64,000 nt of DNA from Mesorhizobium qingshengii (GCF_027563465.1 NZ_JAPFQA010000016.1:1-64000); one strand, 5' to 3'. Positions 33,784 through 43,534 are shown, numbered from the stretch's first letter. Numbers and translations are program-made. The notes: generated from the letters alone by a model not told the origin.

Positions 33784-35258
33784 TGGCCAGGGCGATCATG
33801 CTGCAAGGCACCGGCTCGGATGTCGGCAAGACCGTGCTGGTCGCCGGCCTTTGCCGTGCGGCCAGGAACCGCGGGCTGAAGGTGCGGCCGTTCAAGCCGC
33901 AGAACATGTCGAACAATGCCGCCGTCGCCAACATACCGGGCGACAACAATGCCGGTGGCGGCGAGATCGGCCGCGCGCAATGGCTGCAGGCGATCGCTTG
34001 TGGCGTACCACCAAGCGTCCACATGAACCCGGTGCTGCTCAAGCCGCAGACCGATGTCGGCGCCCAGGTCATCGTGCAGGGCAAGGTGTTTGGCGAAGCG
34101 CGGGCGCGCGACTACCAGGCGCTGAAGGGCCGGCTGATGGATGCGGTGCTCGATTCCTGGGCGAAGGTGGGCGAGGGCGCCGACCTCGTCATTGTCGAGG
34201 GTGCCGGCTCGCCGGCCGAAATCAACCTGCGCAGCCGCGACATCGCCAATATGGGCTTTGCCACGCGGGCCGACGTGCCGGTGGTGCTTGTCGGCGACAT
34301 CGATCGCGGCGGCGTCATCGCCTCGGTCGCCGGTACGCATCTGATCCTGCCGGAGGAGGACCGGCGCATGATCGTCGGCTACCTCATCAACAAGTTCCGG
34401 GGCGATGTTTCGCTGTTCGATGACGGCCTGAAGGCGATCGGGAAATTCACTGGCTGGCGCTGCTTTGGCGTCGTGCCGTGGTTGAAGGCGGCGGCACGGC
34501 TGCCCTCGGAGGATTCGGTGGTGTTGGAGCGGCTGGCGTTCGGCGAGTCCCGCGCGCTGAAGGTGGCGGTGCCGATGCTTGGCCGTATAGCCAATTTCGA
34601 CGATCTTGATCCGCTCAAGGCCGAACCGCAGGTGGAAGTGGTGTTCGTACCCCCTGGCAAGCCGTTGCCGGCGGATGCCGGCCTGGTGGTCATTCCCGGC
34701 TCCAAGTCGACGATCGGCGATCTCCTGAAATTTCGCGAGAATGGCTGGGACCGGGATCTTGCCGCCCACCGCAAGCGCGGCGGCCATGTGGTTGGCATTT
34801 GCGGCGGCTTTCAGATGCTTGGCCGCACCGTACGCGATCCCGACGGCATCGAAGGCAGCGTCACCGAGGCCGAAGGGCTCGGCCTGCTCGATATTGAAAC
34901 GGTGATGGAGCCGGAGAAGACGGTGCGCGATGTCAGTGCCCGGTCGGTGCAATTCGACCTGCCGCTCGAAGGTTACGAGATCCATCTCGGCCGCACCACC
35001 GGACCGGATACGCTGCGGCCGTCCGCCATCATCAATGGCGCCGATGACGGAGCGGTGTCGGCCGATGGCAAGGTGCTGGGCACCTATATGCATGGCCTGT
35101 TCGGCGCCGACGCCTTTCGTGGGAAATTCCTGGAAAGTCTCGGCATCAGAGACGGTGGCATCGACTACCGCGCCGAGGTCGAGCGGGCGCTGGACGAGGT
35201 CGCAGCCGAACTGGAAACTCATCTCGACTGCGACGCGATTTTCGCCTTGGCGCGCTGA
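33783..35258 (+). CDS. cobQ: Cobyric acid synthase
   Basis: 491 residues. N-terminal ATP-binding part (QGTGSDVGKT P-loop at about residues 8-17) and a C-terminal glutamine amidotransferase domain with nucleophile Cys340 in GICGGFQ. It amidates adenosyl-cobyrinate a,c-diamide four times in cobalamin synthesis. The ATG at 33783 overlaps the stop codon of the cupin. No other cob gene is in the window. B12 would be relevant for MttB-type methyl transfer, but this could be coincidence. Confidence 0.95.
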   Translation: MARAIMLQGTGSDVGKTVLVAGLCRAARNRGLKVRPFKPQNMSNNAAVANIPGDNNAGGGEIGRAQWLQAIACGVPPSVHMNPVLLKPQTDVGAQVIVQGKVFGEARARDYQALKGRLMDAVLDSWAKVGEGADLVIVEGAGSPAEINLRSRDIANMGFATRADVPVVLVGDIDRGGVIASVAGTHLILPEEDRRMIVGYLINKFRGDVSLFDDGLKAIGKFTGWRCFGVVPWLKAAARLPSEDSVVLERLAFGESRALKVAVPMLGRIANFDDLDPLKAEPQVEVVFVPPGKPLPADAGLVVIPGSKSTIGDLLKFRENGWDRDLAAHRKRGGHVVGICGGFQMLGRTVRDPDGIEGSVTEAEGLGLLDIETVMEPEKTVRDVSARSVQFDLPLEGYEIHLGRTTGPDTLRPSAIINGADDGAVSADGKVLGTYMHGLFGADAFRGKFLESLGIRDGGIDYRAEVERALDEVAAELETHLDCDAIFALAR

Positions 35259-35267
35259 AGGGCCAGT

Positions 35268-35687
35268 TCAAGCCTTATCGCTTGCCTTCGGCCAGTAGGT
35301 GCCGAACGACCAGACGTTGCCTTCCGGGTCCAGGCAGATGAACTCACGGCTGCCATAGTCGCGGTCCGTCAGTTCCTGGATAATCGTCGCGCCGGCTTTT
35401 TTCGCCCTGGCGTAGGCGGCATCGGCATCGTCGACGGCGATATAGATCGACTTGCCGCCGCCCGAACCGGGTTCGCCAACCATCTTGCCGTAGTCGTCGT
35501 CGCGCACCGTGCCCAGCATGATCATCGAGGAACCGAAGACCAGTTCGGCATGGTGCACGACATCGCCTTCGCCATAGCGGGCGCGGACGCTGAAGCCGAA
35601 GGCTTCGCCCAGCCAGTCGATCATCCTTGCAGCATTCCTGTAGCGCAGGGCTGGGTACAGGCGGGGTGCTTCGTTGCTGGTGGCCAT
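35268..35687 (-). CDS. VOC (glyoxalase/bleomycin resistance) family protein
   Basis: 139 residues from ATG 35687 (GGAGAT just upstream). Two beta-alpha-beta-beta-beta modules of the VOC superfamily; LYPALRYRNAARMIDWLGEAFGF starts the first and VYIAVDDADAAYARA-type segment the second, ending DPEGNVWSFGTYWP. Typically a PhnB-like or uncharacterised member. It converges with cobQ, with nine bases between stop codons. Confidence 0.85.
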   Translation of the reverse strand: MATSNEAPRLYPALRYRNAARMIDWLGEAFGFSVRARYGEGDVVHHAELVFGSSMIMLGTVRDDDYGKMVGEPGSGGGKSIYIAVDDADAAYARAKKAGATIIQELTDRDYGSREFICLDPEGNVWSFGTYWPKASDKA

Positions 35688-35759
35688 GTCGATCTCCTTC
35701 AGTGGGTTTGGTCGATGCCCCACCCTGGGCGAAGGCCGTCCCAGCGTCTTGAAGAAATG

Positions 35760-36590
35760 TTACCTGACCGAAAGCGCCCCCGGCGTCTCACCGGCAAGGT
35801 CGCGGAATTCGCGCACCAGATGCGCCTGGTCGGCATAGCCGCAATCGGCGGCGATATCCGCCCAGTCGACGGTCTGCTGCCTCGACAGGCCGAGTGCGCG
35901 GTTGAAGCGGACGATGCGCGACAGCGTCTTGGGGCCGATGCCGATGGCGTTGGAGAAGCTGCTGGCGAGATGTTTGCGGCTCCATCCCAGCCGTTCGGCA
36001 ATCGATGAGATGCGGATCCGGCCGCCGGACGAGATGATGCGGTCATAGGCCCAGGCAATTTCGAGCGGCGTCTCAGAGGCATTGCCGAGGCGCGCGGCAA
36101 CGAAGGTCTCGGCCATGTCGAAACGCGCCGTCCAGTCCGGCGCGTTGCCAAGCCTTTCGCGCAGTGCCATGCCTTCTGCGCCGAGCACGTCGTCGAGAAC
36201 GACCATGCTGTCGGTCAGTTCGCTCATCGGTCGGCGGAAGAAGCGGCGTGCGCCAAGCGGCGTGAAATTGATCTGGACGCAGCAGGCGCAGCCGAAGGAT
36301 TCGATTATCACCGGCCCGGCAAAGAGGCCGGCGGCGAAGCTGCCCAAGCGGTCATTGTCGCCCGGCGCCTTGCCGAGCCCGATGGCAAAGGGCTCGGCAA
36401 AGCTGATGACCAGCGGCACGGTCAGCGATGCGTATTCGATGGTGCGGAGATGGCCGGACGCGGTTTCGCGGTAGCCGCAGATGTCGGTGACGATGCCTTC
36501 AAGTCCAGGATCGGGAAGGCGCCGGCGCATCTCGAACCGTCCGGCGATCGAGCGATCCTGGTCCTGCTGGCGCTGCATCTCGACTGGCAT
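35760..36590 (-). CDS. AraC-family transcriptional regulator
   Basis: 276 residues. The C-terminal AraC/XylS double helix-turn-helix (about residues 170-275; SIAERLGWSRKHLASSF and DIAADCGYADQAHLVREFRDLAG) is canonical. The N-terminal 160 residues form a sensor with a Cys-x-Cys-Cys near residue 85 (GCACC) that could bind a ligand or metal. It may control the VOC gene next to it on the same strand. Confidence 0.9.
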   Translation of the reverse strand: MPVEMQRQQDQDRSIAGRFEMRRRLPDPGLEGIVTDICGYRETASGHLRTIEYASLTVPLVISFAEPFAIGLGKAPGDNDRLGSFAAGLFAGPVIIESFGCACCVQINFTPLGARRFFRRPMSELTDSMVVLDDVLGAEGMALRERLGNAPDWTARFDMAETFVAARLGNASETPLEIAWAYDRIISSGGRIRISSIAERLGWSRKHLASSFSNAIGIGPKTLSRIVRFNRALGLSRQQTVDWADIAADCGYADQAHLVREFRDLAGETPGALSVR

Positions 36591-36635
36591 CGGCCATCCT
36601 TCCGCAGGAAAATCTAGCAGACCCTAGCTCGGAAT

Positions 36636-36664
36636 CAAAAGCGCCCGGCTTTTGCCCGGGCGCT
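36636..36664 (-). terminator. Rho-independent terminator of the small membrane protein gene
   Basis: AGCGCCCGG (36640-36648) pairs with CCGGGCGCT (36656-36664); reading on the minus strand the stem is followed by TTTT. It lies 28 bases after the stop codon of the gene at 36692. Confidence 0.8.
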
Positions 36665-36691
36665 CCGAGTCCCCACTTCAAGGGAAACGTA

Positions 36692-36862
36692 TCAGGCGCC
36701 GCGCATCAAACAACCGGCGGCAAGCACGATGTAGGCGATAAGAACAATCCACACCGATGCGAGCGGAATGAACGCAAGAACGCCAAGCGCGGCAAGAATG
36801 CCGATGATGGCGATAACAAGGGATATGATAAAAACGATCTGGGTAGGTGCGCTGAGATTCAT
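36692..36862 (-). CDS. Small membrane protein, rhizobial type
   Basis: 56 residues from ATG 36862 (GGAGG nearby), almost entirely two hydrophobic helices (about residues 8-28 and 31-50) ending CLMRGA. Proteins of this size and pattern are common in Rhizobiales and may belong to stress regulons, but no function is assigned. It is followed by its own terminator. It is transcribed as a separate unit between the AraC and TauE genes. Confidence 0.75.
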   Translation of the reverse strand: MNLSAPTQIVFIISLVIAIIGILAALGVLAFIPLASVWIVLIAYIVLAAGCLMRGA

Positions 36863-36914
36863 GTGTGGCTCCTCCAACATGATTCGAACAGTGGCATTCT
36901 ATCAGGACGTGTGA

Positions 36915-37700
36915 TCACACACCAATCATGACACGCAAGGGGTTCGCCGGGTCGGCCAGCAGCTTCACCGCCAGTGCCAGGCAGACGATCACCAGCAGCG
37001 GCTTGATCAGTCTGGCGCCGATGCGCATGGCCAGGCTGGCGCCGATACGGGCGCCGAGGAACTGGGCAACGCCCATCATCATTCCGATCTTCCAGTAGAT
37101 GACACCGACAGCGGCAAAGACGATGAAGCCGCCGATATTGGAAGCGAAGTTGAGCAGCTTGGTATGCGCCGTCGCCTTGAGCACGCCGTAGCCGGCAAGT
37201 GCCACGAAGGCCAGCATATAGAAGGAACCGGCGCCCGGCCCGAACAGGCCGTCGTAGAAGCCGATTGCCGGCACCAGGGTCAGACCGAACAGGAACGGTG
37301 ACAGGCGTTCGACCCGGTCGACGTCGTTCATGTTGGGCTTGAGCGCGAAGTAGAGGGCGATGGCGATCAAAACCAGGGGCAGGAGGGCGCGCAAGAGATC
37401 GCCGGGCACGATCGTGGCCAGCAGCGCGCCGACAGCACTTCCGGCAAGCGCCAGCAGCGCCGAGGGCAATTGCCGGCGCAGGTCGACATGACCCTTCGAG
37501 GCATAGTGAATGGTCGCCGACCCGGAGCCGAACATGCCCTGCAGCTTGTTGGTTCCAAGCGCCTCGACCGGCGAGAAACCGGCAAGCAGCAGCGCCGGAA
37601 TCGTGATCAGCCCGCCGCCGCCGGCGATGGAGTCGACAAAGCCCGCGGCAAAGCCGGCGAATGCCAGCATGGTGACTGTCTGGATGCTGAGGTCGATCAT
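36915..37700 (-). CDS. TauE/SafE sulfite exporter family protein
   Basis: 261 residues with eight hydrophobic segments and the duplicated TauE/SafE core: the first half opens GFAAGFVDSIAGGGGLITIPALL, a segment with GTNKLQ, and the second half has the matching FYDGLFGPGAGSF. The family exports small sulfur or organic anions (sulfite, sulfoacetate). No sulfonate gene lies nearby, so the ligand is undetermined. Confidence 0.85.
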   Translation of the reverse strand: MIDLSIQTVTMLAFAGFAAGFVDSIAGGGGLITIPALLLAGFSPVEALGTNKLQGMFGSGSATIHYASKGHVDLRRQLPSALLALAGSAVGALLATIVPGDLLRALLPLVLIAIALYFALKPNMNDVDRVERLSPFLFGLTLVPAIGFYDGLFGPGAGSFYMLAFVALAGYGVLKATAHTKLLNFASNIGGFIVFAAVGVIYWKIGMMMGVAQFLGARIGASLAMRIGARLIKPLLVIVCLALAVKLLADPANPLRVMIGV

Positions 37701-37844
37701 CGAATGCGTGGAGAAATCCGGCCGGGTAGGATAGTGGGCGTTCGACCACGGCCGACCTGTTTGCGCAAGGCCGATTTCGCGCTACCTCTATCCAGGCGCG
37801 TCGCGCTTGGGCGGAATCCTACGACGCGCTTGGTTTTTGTGTTT

Positions 37845-37891
37845 TGCATGTCGTTATCCCAAAACCGCTGCGCATTTTTGGGCTACATGCA
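37845..37891. repeat. Palindromic intergenic repeat, copy 2 of 3
   Basis: TGCATGTCG on the left and CTACATGCA on the right enclose CCCAAAACCG and ATTTTTGGG, so the element can fold into a two-part hairpin. It ends 23 bases before the TerB gene and could lie in its 5' leader. Confidence 0.75.
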
Positions 37892-37913
37892 CCAGACGAA
37901 TCGGAAAGGGACC

Positions 37914-38348
37914 ATGATGGCGTTCGCATTGCTGGACCAGATACGCTCGATCTTCGACGGCGACCCGGGCGTGCGCAAGGTGGCGGACGATCCTGTCCTG
38001 TCGGCGGAGCTTCTGATGCTGTTCCGCATGATCCTGGCCGACGGATCGGTCAGCGAGAGCGAGATGGTTGCCTTCCGGCGTATCTGCAAGGAAGCCTTTG
38101 GCATTCCGGAATCCAGCATCGACAGCGTCATCGAGTATCTCAACGAGTTCGGCTACGAGACCAACGGCTCGCAGGCTGTTGCGCTGTTTCGCGATCTCGA
38201 TCTCGAGCGGCGCAAGCAGCTGGCTCGCCATATGGCCGAGATCGCCAAGGCGGATTCGCAACTGGCCGAGACCGAAGTGCGCCTGTTGCGCCGCACGCTC
38301 GACCTGCTCGACATCAGCCCGGTCGATGTGGTGAAGCCGGAAGAATAG
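37914..38348 (+). CDS. TerB-family tellurite resistance-like protein
   Basis: 144 residues, all helical, with the TerB pattern: an acidic DGDPGV helix start, ILADGSVSESEMVAF (Asp/Glu ligands), and EIAKADSQLAETEVRLLRR. TerB-type proteins bind metal ions in tellurite-linked or phage-defence loci, but stand-alone copies like this are of unknown function. ATG 37914 or 37917 both follow AAAGGGA. Confidence 0.8.
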   Translation: MMAFALLDQIRSIFDGDPGVRKVADDPVLSAELLMLFRMILADGSVSESEMVAFRRICKEAFGIPESSIDSVIEYLNEFGYETNGSQAVALFRDLDLERRKQLARHMAEIAKADSQLAETEVRLLRRTLDLLDISPVDVVKPEE

Positions 38349-38381
38349 ACTCCATCTGGAGTTCGACGGCAGCGCGGCCGC

Positions 38382-40004
38382 TCACCCCTGTTCCTGCATC
38401 CGGCGTGCAATTGCCCGGTGCAGGTCCGGGGCAGCAGTAACCAGGGCCTGCGCCGCCTCGGACCGGGGATGATCGAACACCTCATTCGTCTTGCCGCGCT
38501 CGACGATCTTGCCATCATGCATGACCAACACATCGTCCGTGATGGCGCGGGCGACGGTCAGGTCATGGGTGATGAAGAGATAGGCGATGCCGAGCTTCTG
38601 GTTGAGCTCAGCGAACAGGTCGAGAATCTGCGCACGGATCGAGACGTCGAGCGCCGAGACCGGCTCGTCGGCGACGACCAGCTTGGGGCGGGTGATGATG
38701 GCGCGCGCGATCGACAGCCGCTGGCGCTGGCCGCCCGAGAATTCGTGCGGGTATTTTTCCATGTCGCGCTGGTCGAGGCCGACCTCGTGCAGCGCGTGCG
38801 CCACCATCTCGCGACGCTCGGCGCGCGTCGGTTTCTTCTCCAGCACATGCAGGGGCTCGGCGACCAGTTTTTCGACCTTCTGGCGCGGATCGAAGGAGCC
38901 GTAAGGGTCTTGAAAGACAACCTGCATGTCGCGCCTGGCCGGCTTCAGTTCGGCTTCGCGCTTGCCGGTGATGGTCTCGCCGCGAAACCGGATTGTGCCC
39001 GAGCTCGGCCGGTCCAGCGCCAGGATCATGCGGGCGAGCGTTGACTTGCCGCAGCCGGAGCGGCCGACCAGCGCTATCGACTGGCCCGGCGTCATCGAGA
39101 GGGAGACATCGTCGACGGCGCGGATAACAGGTGCGCGCCGCAACAGCGATGTGCGCCGGCCGGGATAATCGCGGGTCACGCTCTCGACCTGAAGCAAGGC
39201 TTGGCCCGACGCGGCACCGTGCGGCCTGGCGCGCGCCGGAACATGCATCGAGGCCTGTGCCAATTGACGCGTGTAAGGGTGGGACTGTTCGGACAGTGTG
39301 CGCGCCGTATCGCCGGCCTCCATCACCTCGCCGCGGCGCAGGATGGTGATGCGGTCCGCGATCTCGGTCACCACGGCGAGGTCGTGCGAGATCAAGAGCA
39401 GTCCCATGCGGCTCTCCGCGACGAGATCGCGCAAGAGATCGAGGATCTGTGCTTGCAGCACGACGTCGAGCGCCGTCGTCGGCTCATCGGCGATCAGCAG
39501 TTTTGGTTTCAATGCGCAGGCGATGGCGATGACGACGCGTTGGCGCTGGCCGCCGGAGAGCTCATGCGGATAGCGCGACAGCGGGAATTTTGCCGAGGGC
39601 AGACCGACGCGGTCGAGCATTTTTCGCGCCCGCTCCTCGGCGTCGGCGCGGCTTGCCCTGGTGTGCCAACGTATGCCTTCGGCCACCTGTTCGCCGATGG
39701 TCTTGACCGGATTGAGCGCCGTCATCGGCTCCTGGAACACCATGCCGATGTCGTCGCCGCGCAGCGCGCACATCTGGTCCTCGCTTGCCGCGAGGACGTC
39801 GATGCCGTCGAACGAGACGCGCCCGGTGGCGCGCGCGGCATGCGGCAGAAGCCGCATCACCGTCAGCGCGGTCATCGATTTGCCTGAGCCTGATTCGCCG
39901 ACCAGCCCCATGACCTCGCCGGGCGCGACGGAAAGCTCCATGTCTTTGAGGATCGGCGTGTCGCCGATGGTCAGCGACAGGTTGTCGATTTCCAGCAGGC
40001 TCAT
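38382..40004 (-). CDS. Peptide ABC transporter ATP-binding protein, fused DppD-DppF type
   Basis: 540 residues with two ABC ATPase domains: Walker A motifs GESGSGKS (about residue 36) and GRSGCGKS (about residue 315) and two LSGGQRQR/FSGGQRQR signatures. It energises the DppB/DppC permease. Start ATG 40004 overlaps the permease stop at 40001. Last gene of a four-gene transporter operon running from 43372 down to 38382. Confidence 0.95.
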   Translation of the reverse strand: MSLLEIDNLSLTIGDTPILKDMELSVAPGEVMGLVGESGSGKSMTALTVMRLLPHAARATGRVSFDGIDVLAASEDQMCALRGDDIGMVFQEPMTALNPVKTIGEQVAEGIRWHTRASRADAEERARKMLDRVGLPSAKFPLSRYPHELSGGQRQRVVIAIACALKPKLLIADEPTTALDVVLQAQILDLLRDLVAESRMGLLLISHDLAVVTEIADRITILRRGEVMEAGDTARTLSEQSHPYTRQLAQASMHVPARARPHGAASGQALLQVESVTRDYPGRRTSLLRRAPVIRAVDDVSLSMTPGQSIALVGRSGCGKSTLARMILALDRPSSGTIRFRGETITGKREAELKPARRDMQVVFQDPYGSFDPRQKVEKLVAEPLHVLEKKPTRAERREMVAHALHEVGLDQRDMEKYPHEFSGGQRQRLSIARAIITRPKLVVADEPVSALDVSIRAQILDLFAELNQKLGIAYLFITHDLTVARAITDDVLVMHDGKIVERGKTNEVFDHPRSEAAQALVTAAPDLHRAIARRMQEQG

Positions 40005-40870
40005 CGCTGCCGCCGCGATTTCGGGTCGAGGATGTCGGCGATGCCATCGCCCAGGAGGTTCAGCCCGAGCACGGTGACGACGATGGCCATGCCGGGAAAG
40101 ATCGCCATCCACGGCGCCACCACCATGCGGGTCTGCGCGTCGAACAGCATGCGGCCCCAGCTCGGCATTGGCGGTTGAGCACCCAGGCCCAGATAGGAAA
40201 GCCCGGCTTCGGCCAGGATGCCCAGCGCGAACTGGATGGTGCCTTGCACCAAAAGCAGCGTGGCAATGTTGGGCAACACATGTTCGACGGTGATCTGCGT
40301 GCTGCTCTTGCCGGCGGCACGCGCGGCAAGAATGAACTCGCGCGGCCAGATCGCCAGCGCGCCTGCGCGGGCGACCCGCGCGAACACCGGAATGTTGAAG
40401 ATGCCGATGGCGATGATGGCGTTGACGGCGCCCGGCCCGAAGATGGCGGTGATCATGATCGCCGACAGCAGCGCAGGGAAGGCGAAGACGAGATCGTTGA
40501 GGCGCATCAGCGCCTCGTCGACCAGCCCACCACGCGCCGCGGCAAAGGCGCCGAGCGGCACGCCGACACCCATGCCGATGCCGACCGCGACAAGCGCCAC
40601 GGCAATCGAGTTGCGGGCGCCGACCATGACCATCGACAGGATGTCGCGGCCGAAATGGTCGGTGCCGAACCAATGCGCCAGCGAGGGTGCCTGCGTCTTG
40701 TCCGATATGACCAGCCTGGTGACGTCGTAAGGCGTCCAGGCGTAGGAGGCGATAGCCATCGCCAGGATCAGCAAGGTGACGACGAAACCGGCAACGAAGG
40801 CGCTGTTCCTGAACGCCTTGGCCAGGATGCCGCTGAACGTCTCCTCGGGGATGTCGATATGCAGCGTCAT
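40001..40870 (-). CDS. Peptide ABC transporter permease (DppC type)
   Basis: 289 residues with six membrane spans and the EAA loop (ARAAGKSSTQITVEHVLPN) of binding-protein-dependent permeases. Its start overlaps the upstream permease's stop by four bases. The N-terminal 20 residues are soluble, as in DppC. Confidence 0.9.
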   Translation of the reverse strand: MTLHIDIPEETFSGILAKAFRNSAFVAGFVVTLLILAMAIASYAWTPYDVTRLVISDKTQAPSLAHWFGTDHFGRDILSMVMVGARNSIAVALVAVGIGMGVGVPLGAFAAARGGLVDEALMRLNDLVFAFPALLSAIMITAIFGPGAVNAIIAIGIFNIPVFARVARAGALAIWPREFILAARAAGKSSTQITVEHVLPNIATLLLVQGTIQFALGILAEAGLSYLGLGAQPPMPSWGRMLFDAQTRMVVAPWMAIFPGMAIVVTVLGLNLLGDGIADILDPKSRRQR

Positions 40871-41814
40871 TGGCGGCTTCTCAGGCGCGGATCGACAACC
40901 GCGTAGGAGAGGTCGACGACGAGGTTGACGGCAATGACGGCGGCGACCAAAAGCATGACGACGCTCTCGACGACGATCAGGTCGCGCTGGGTGATCGCCT
41001 GGAACACCAGCCGGCCAAGGCCGGGCAGGTAAAAGACATTCTCGATGATGATGGTGCCGGCAAGCAGGAAGGCGAACTGCAGGCCAAGGATCGTCAGCAC
41101 CGGGATCATGGCGTTGCGCAGCGCGTGCCGCCACAAGACGGCGCGATAGGGCAGACCCTTGGCGCGGGCGGTGCGGATATAGTCCTCGTTCAGCACCTCG
41201 ATCAACGCCGAGCGGGTGACGCGCGCCAGGATCGCCGCCTGCGGCAAGGCAAGCGCCACGGCCGGCAGCAGCAGCGATTTCAGCGCCGGCCAGACGCCGG
41301 CGCCCCAGCCGGGAAAGCCGCCGGCGGGAACCAGCCGCAGCCAGACGGCGAAGACATAGATCAGCATCAGCGCGAACCAGAAATTGGGCACGGCGACGCC
41401 AAGCTGCGCGGCGCCCATCGCCACGGTGTCACCGGCCCGGCCGCGCCGGCTGGCGGAAAACAGGCCGACGGGAATCGCGATGATGGTGGAGAGCGCGAGC
41501 GCGATCAGCGCCAGCGGCAGCGAGACGGCAAGCCGTTCGCGCACGAGATCGATGACCGGCACCGAGTAGGTGTAGGAGCGGCCGAAATCGAGGCTGAGCA
41601 GGCCGCCGGCCCAGCGCAAGTAGCGCAGGCCAAGCGGCGCGTTGAGACCCATCTGGTTGCGCAAGAGCTCAACCTGGTCGGCGCTGGCATTCAAGCCCAG
41701 CATCAGCCGCGCCGGATCGCCGGGGAGAACCTCCAGCACGGCGAACACCACCATGGAAGCCAGCACCAGCGTGGCGATGGCGATGGCCAGGCGCTTGAGA
41801 AGATAGGCGGTCAT
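40867..41814 (-). CDS. Peptide ABC transporter permease (DppB type)
   Basis: 315 residues, six membrane spans, the EAA motif in TARAKGLPYRAVLWRHALRN. The ATG at 41814 is chosen over the TTG at 41823. It pairs with the DppC-type protein encoded immediately downstream. Confidence 0.9.
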   Translation of the reverse strand: MTAYLLKRLAIAIATLVLASMVVFAVLEVLPGDPARLMLGLNASADQVELLRNQMGLNAPLGLRYLRWAGGLLSLDFGRSYTYSVPVIDLVRERLAVSLPLALIALALSTIIAIPVGLFSASRRGRAGDTVAMGAAQLGVAVPNFWFALMLIYVFAVWLRLVPAGGFPGWGAGVWPALKSLLLPAVALALPQAAILARVTRSALIEVLNEDYIRTARAKGLPYRAVLWRHALRNAMIPVLTILGLQFAFLLAGTIIIENVFYLPGLGRLVFQAITQRDLIVVESVVMLLVAAVIAVNLVVDLSYAVVDPRLRSRQ

Positions 41815-41831
41815 CCGTTCCAACGTGCCGG

Positions 41832-41870
41832 AAAAAGACAGGCCCCGGAAGTTGTTTCACTCCCGGAGCC
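41832..41870 (-). terminator. Partial terminator between the binding protein and permease genes
   Basis: On the minus strand GGCTCCGG...CCGGGGCC (41841-41870) forms a hairpin followed by TGTCTTTTT. It lies directly after the binding-protein gene; such attenuating hairpins commonly keep binding-protein mRNA in excess over permease mRNA. Confidence 0.65.
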
Positions 41871-41893
41871 GCGCATTTTTCGGAATGGCAAAA

Positions 41894-43372
41894 TCAATCC
41901 GACCATTTCACCTTGGTCAGGTCATTGGCCTGGATCGGCGCGTTTTCCCACAGGCCTTGCAGCTTGGCGTCCCAGACACCGACCTTGGGCAGTTCGAAGA
42001 GGAAACCGACCACGGCATCGTCGGCCAGGATCTTTTGCGCCTGTCCCAGCAATTCCTTGCGCTTGGCTTCGTCGGAGGTGAGGTTCAGGTCGGCGATGAC
42101 CTTGTCGAAGGCCGGATTGTCATAGTTGAAATAGTAGTCCTTGCGCGAATAGATATCGATGTCGTTGGGCTCTGTGTGCGAGACGATGGTCAGGTCGTAG
42201 TCTTTCTTGGTGAACACCTGGTCCAGCCACTGCGCCCATTCGACCGGAATGATTTCGAGGTCGATGCCCACGTCGCGAAGTTCCGAGGCGATGATCTCGC
42301 CGCCAAGCCGCGCATAGGCGGGGGGCGGCAGTTTCAACGTTGCCTTGAAGCCATTTTCCAGCCCTGCTTCCTTCAACAGTTCCTTGGCCTTGGCGACGTC
42401 ATGCGGGTAACGGCCGGTGAGGTCGACATAGTCCTTGTTGGCCGGCGACATGTGCGAGCCGATCGGCTGTCCGAGGCCCGCCGAGGCCCCGTCGATGATC
42501 GCCTTGCGGTCGAGTGCGTAGGAGATCGCTTGCCTGACCTGCAGTTTGTCGAAGGGCGGCTTCTTGTTGTTGATCGACAGGATGGTTTCACCCTCGGTCG
42601 AACCGATCACCACCTTGAAACGCGGGTCGTCCTTGACCTGTGCGACGCTGTCGGCATCGAAGAACGGAAAAGCCTGGATGTCGCCGGAGAGCAGCGCCGG
42701 CACGTAGGCGGCGGCATCCGGCACGATGCGGAACTCGGCCTTGTCGAGGGACGCCGGCGAGCCCCAGTAATTGTCGGACTTCACCAGCGTGATCGACGAC
42801 CCCTTGGCCCAGTTCTGGAATTTGAACGGACCGGTGCCGATCGGTTTCTCCTTGTTGGTGTCGGCTGTCTCCGGCGCCACGATCACCGCGTCGCCCCAGC
42901 CCATATTGTAGAGGAAGGACCCTTGCGGGTTCTTCAGCGTCACCTTGACCGTCGCCGGATCGATCACATCGACTTTGTCGATGGCGGCGAACAGGCCCTT
43001 TTGCGCATTGACCGAATTGTCGGCGCGGGCCCGGTCGAGCGAGAATTTCACGTCGTTGGCGTCGAACTCGGTGCCGTCGTGGAATTTCACCCCGGTGCGC
43101 AGCTTGAACGTATAGGTCTTGCCGTCGTCTGAAATGGTCCAGCTTTCGGCCAGATCCGGCAGCACCTCGCCCTTCGGCCCGATGCGGGTCAGGCCCTCGA
43201 ACACATTTGCGTAGAGCACCTCATCGATCGCCGCGGCGGCGCCGGCGGTCGGATCGAGGTGCGGCGGTTCAAGCGGAATGCCGATGACCAGGTCGGTTCG
43301 CGCGGCAAATGCCGAGGTGCCTGTGGCCAGTGCCAGGACGGTCGCGGCCAGAATGGTTTTCCACAATCTCAT
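41894..43372 (-). CDS. Peptide ABC transporter substrate-binding protein (DppA/OppA type)
   Basis: 492 residues. Signal peptide at residues 1-25 (RLWKTILAATVLALATGTSAFAA), then a family 5 solute-binding fold starting with GIPLEPPHLDPTAGAAAAIDE. GGGAG lies just before ATG 43372. Together with the downstream permeases and ATPase and the M20 deacylase upstream it suggests uptake and trimming of an N-acylated or peptide substrate; the ligand is not readable. Confidence 0.9.
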   Translation of the reverse strand: MRLWKTILAATVLALATGTSAFAARTDLVIGIPLEPPHLDPTAGAAAAIDEVLYANVFEGLTRIGPKGEVLPDLAESWTISDDGKTYTFKLRTGVKFHDGTEFDANDVKFSLDRARADNSVNAQKGLFAAIDKVDVIDPATVKVTLKNPQGSFLYNMGWGDAVIVAPETADTNKEKPIGTGPFKFQNWAKGSSITLVKSDNYWGSPASLDKAEFRIVPDAAAYVPALLSGDIQAFPFFDADSVAQVKDDPRFKVVIGSTEGETILSINNKKPPFDKLQVRQAISYALDRKAIIDGASAGLGQPIGSHMSPANKDYVDLTGRYPHDVAKAKELLKEAGLENGFKATLKLPPPAYARLGGEIIASELRDVGIDLEIIPVEWAQWLDQVFTKKDYDLTIVSHTEPNDIDIYSRKDYYFNYDNPAFDKVIADLNLTSDEAKRKELLGQAQKILADDAVVGFLFELPKVGVWDAKLQGLWENAPIQANDLTKVKWSD

Positions 43373-43534
43373 CGTGCAACTCCCCATGTGTTTAAACACG
43401 TGCTCAAACCCGGGCGATAGAAGCGTGATTTTGCGGTGGAGTAAATTGCGTTTCGTACTGCCCGGCGACGTGGCTGGAAATGTTTTTGTCCTGACAGCCC
43501 GATTGCCAGGTCGAAGTCTTTCGCCATGCAGGGA

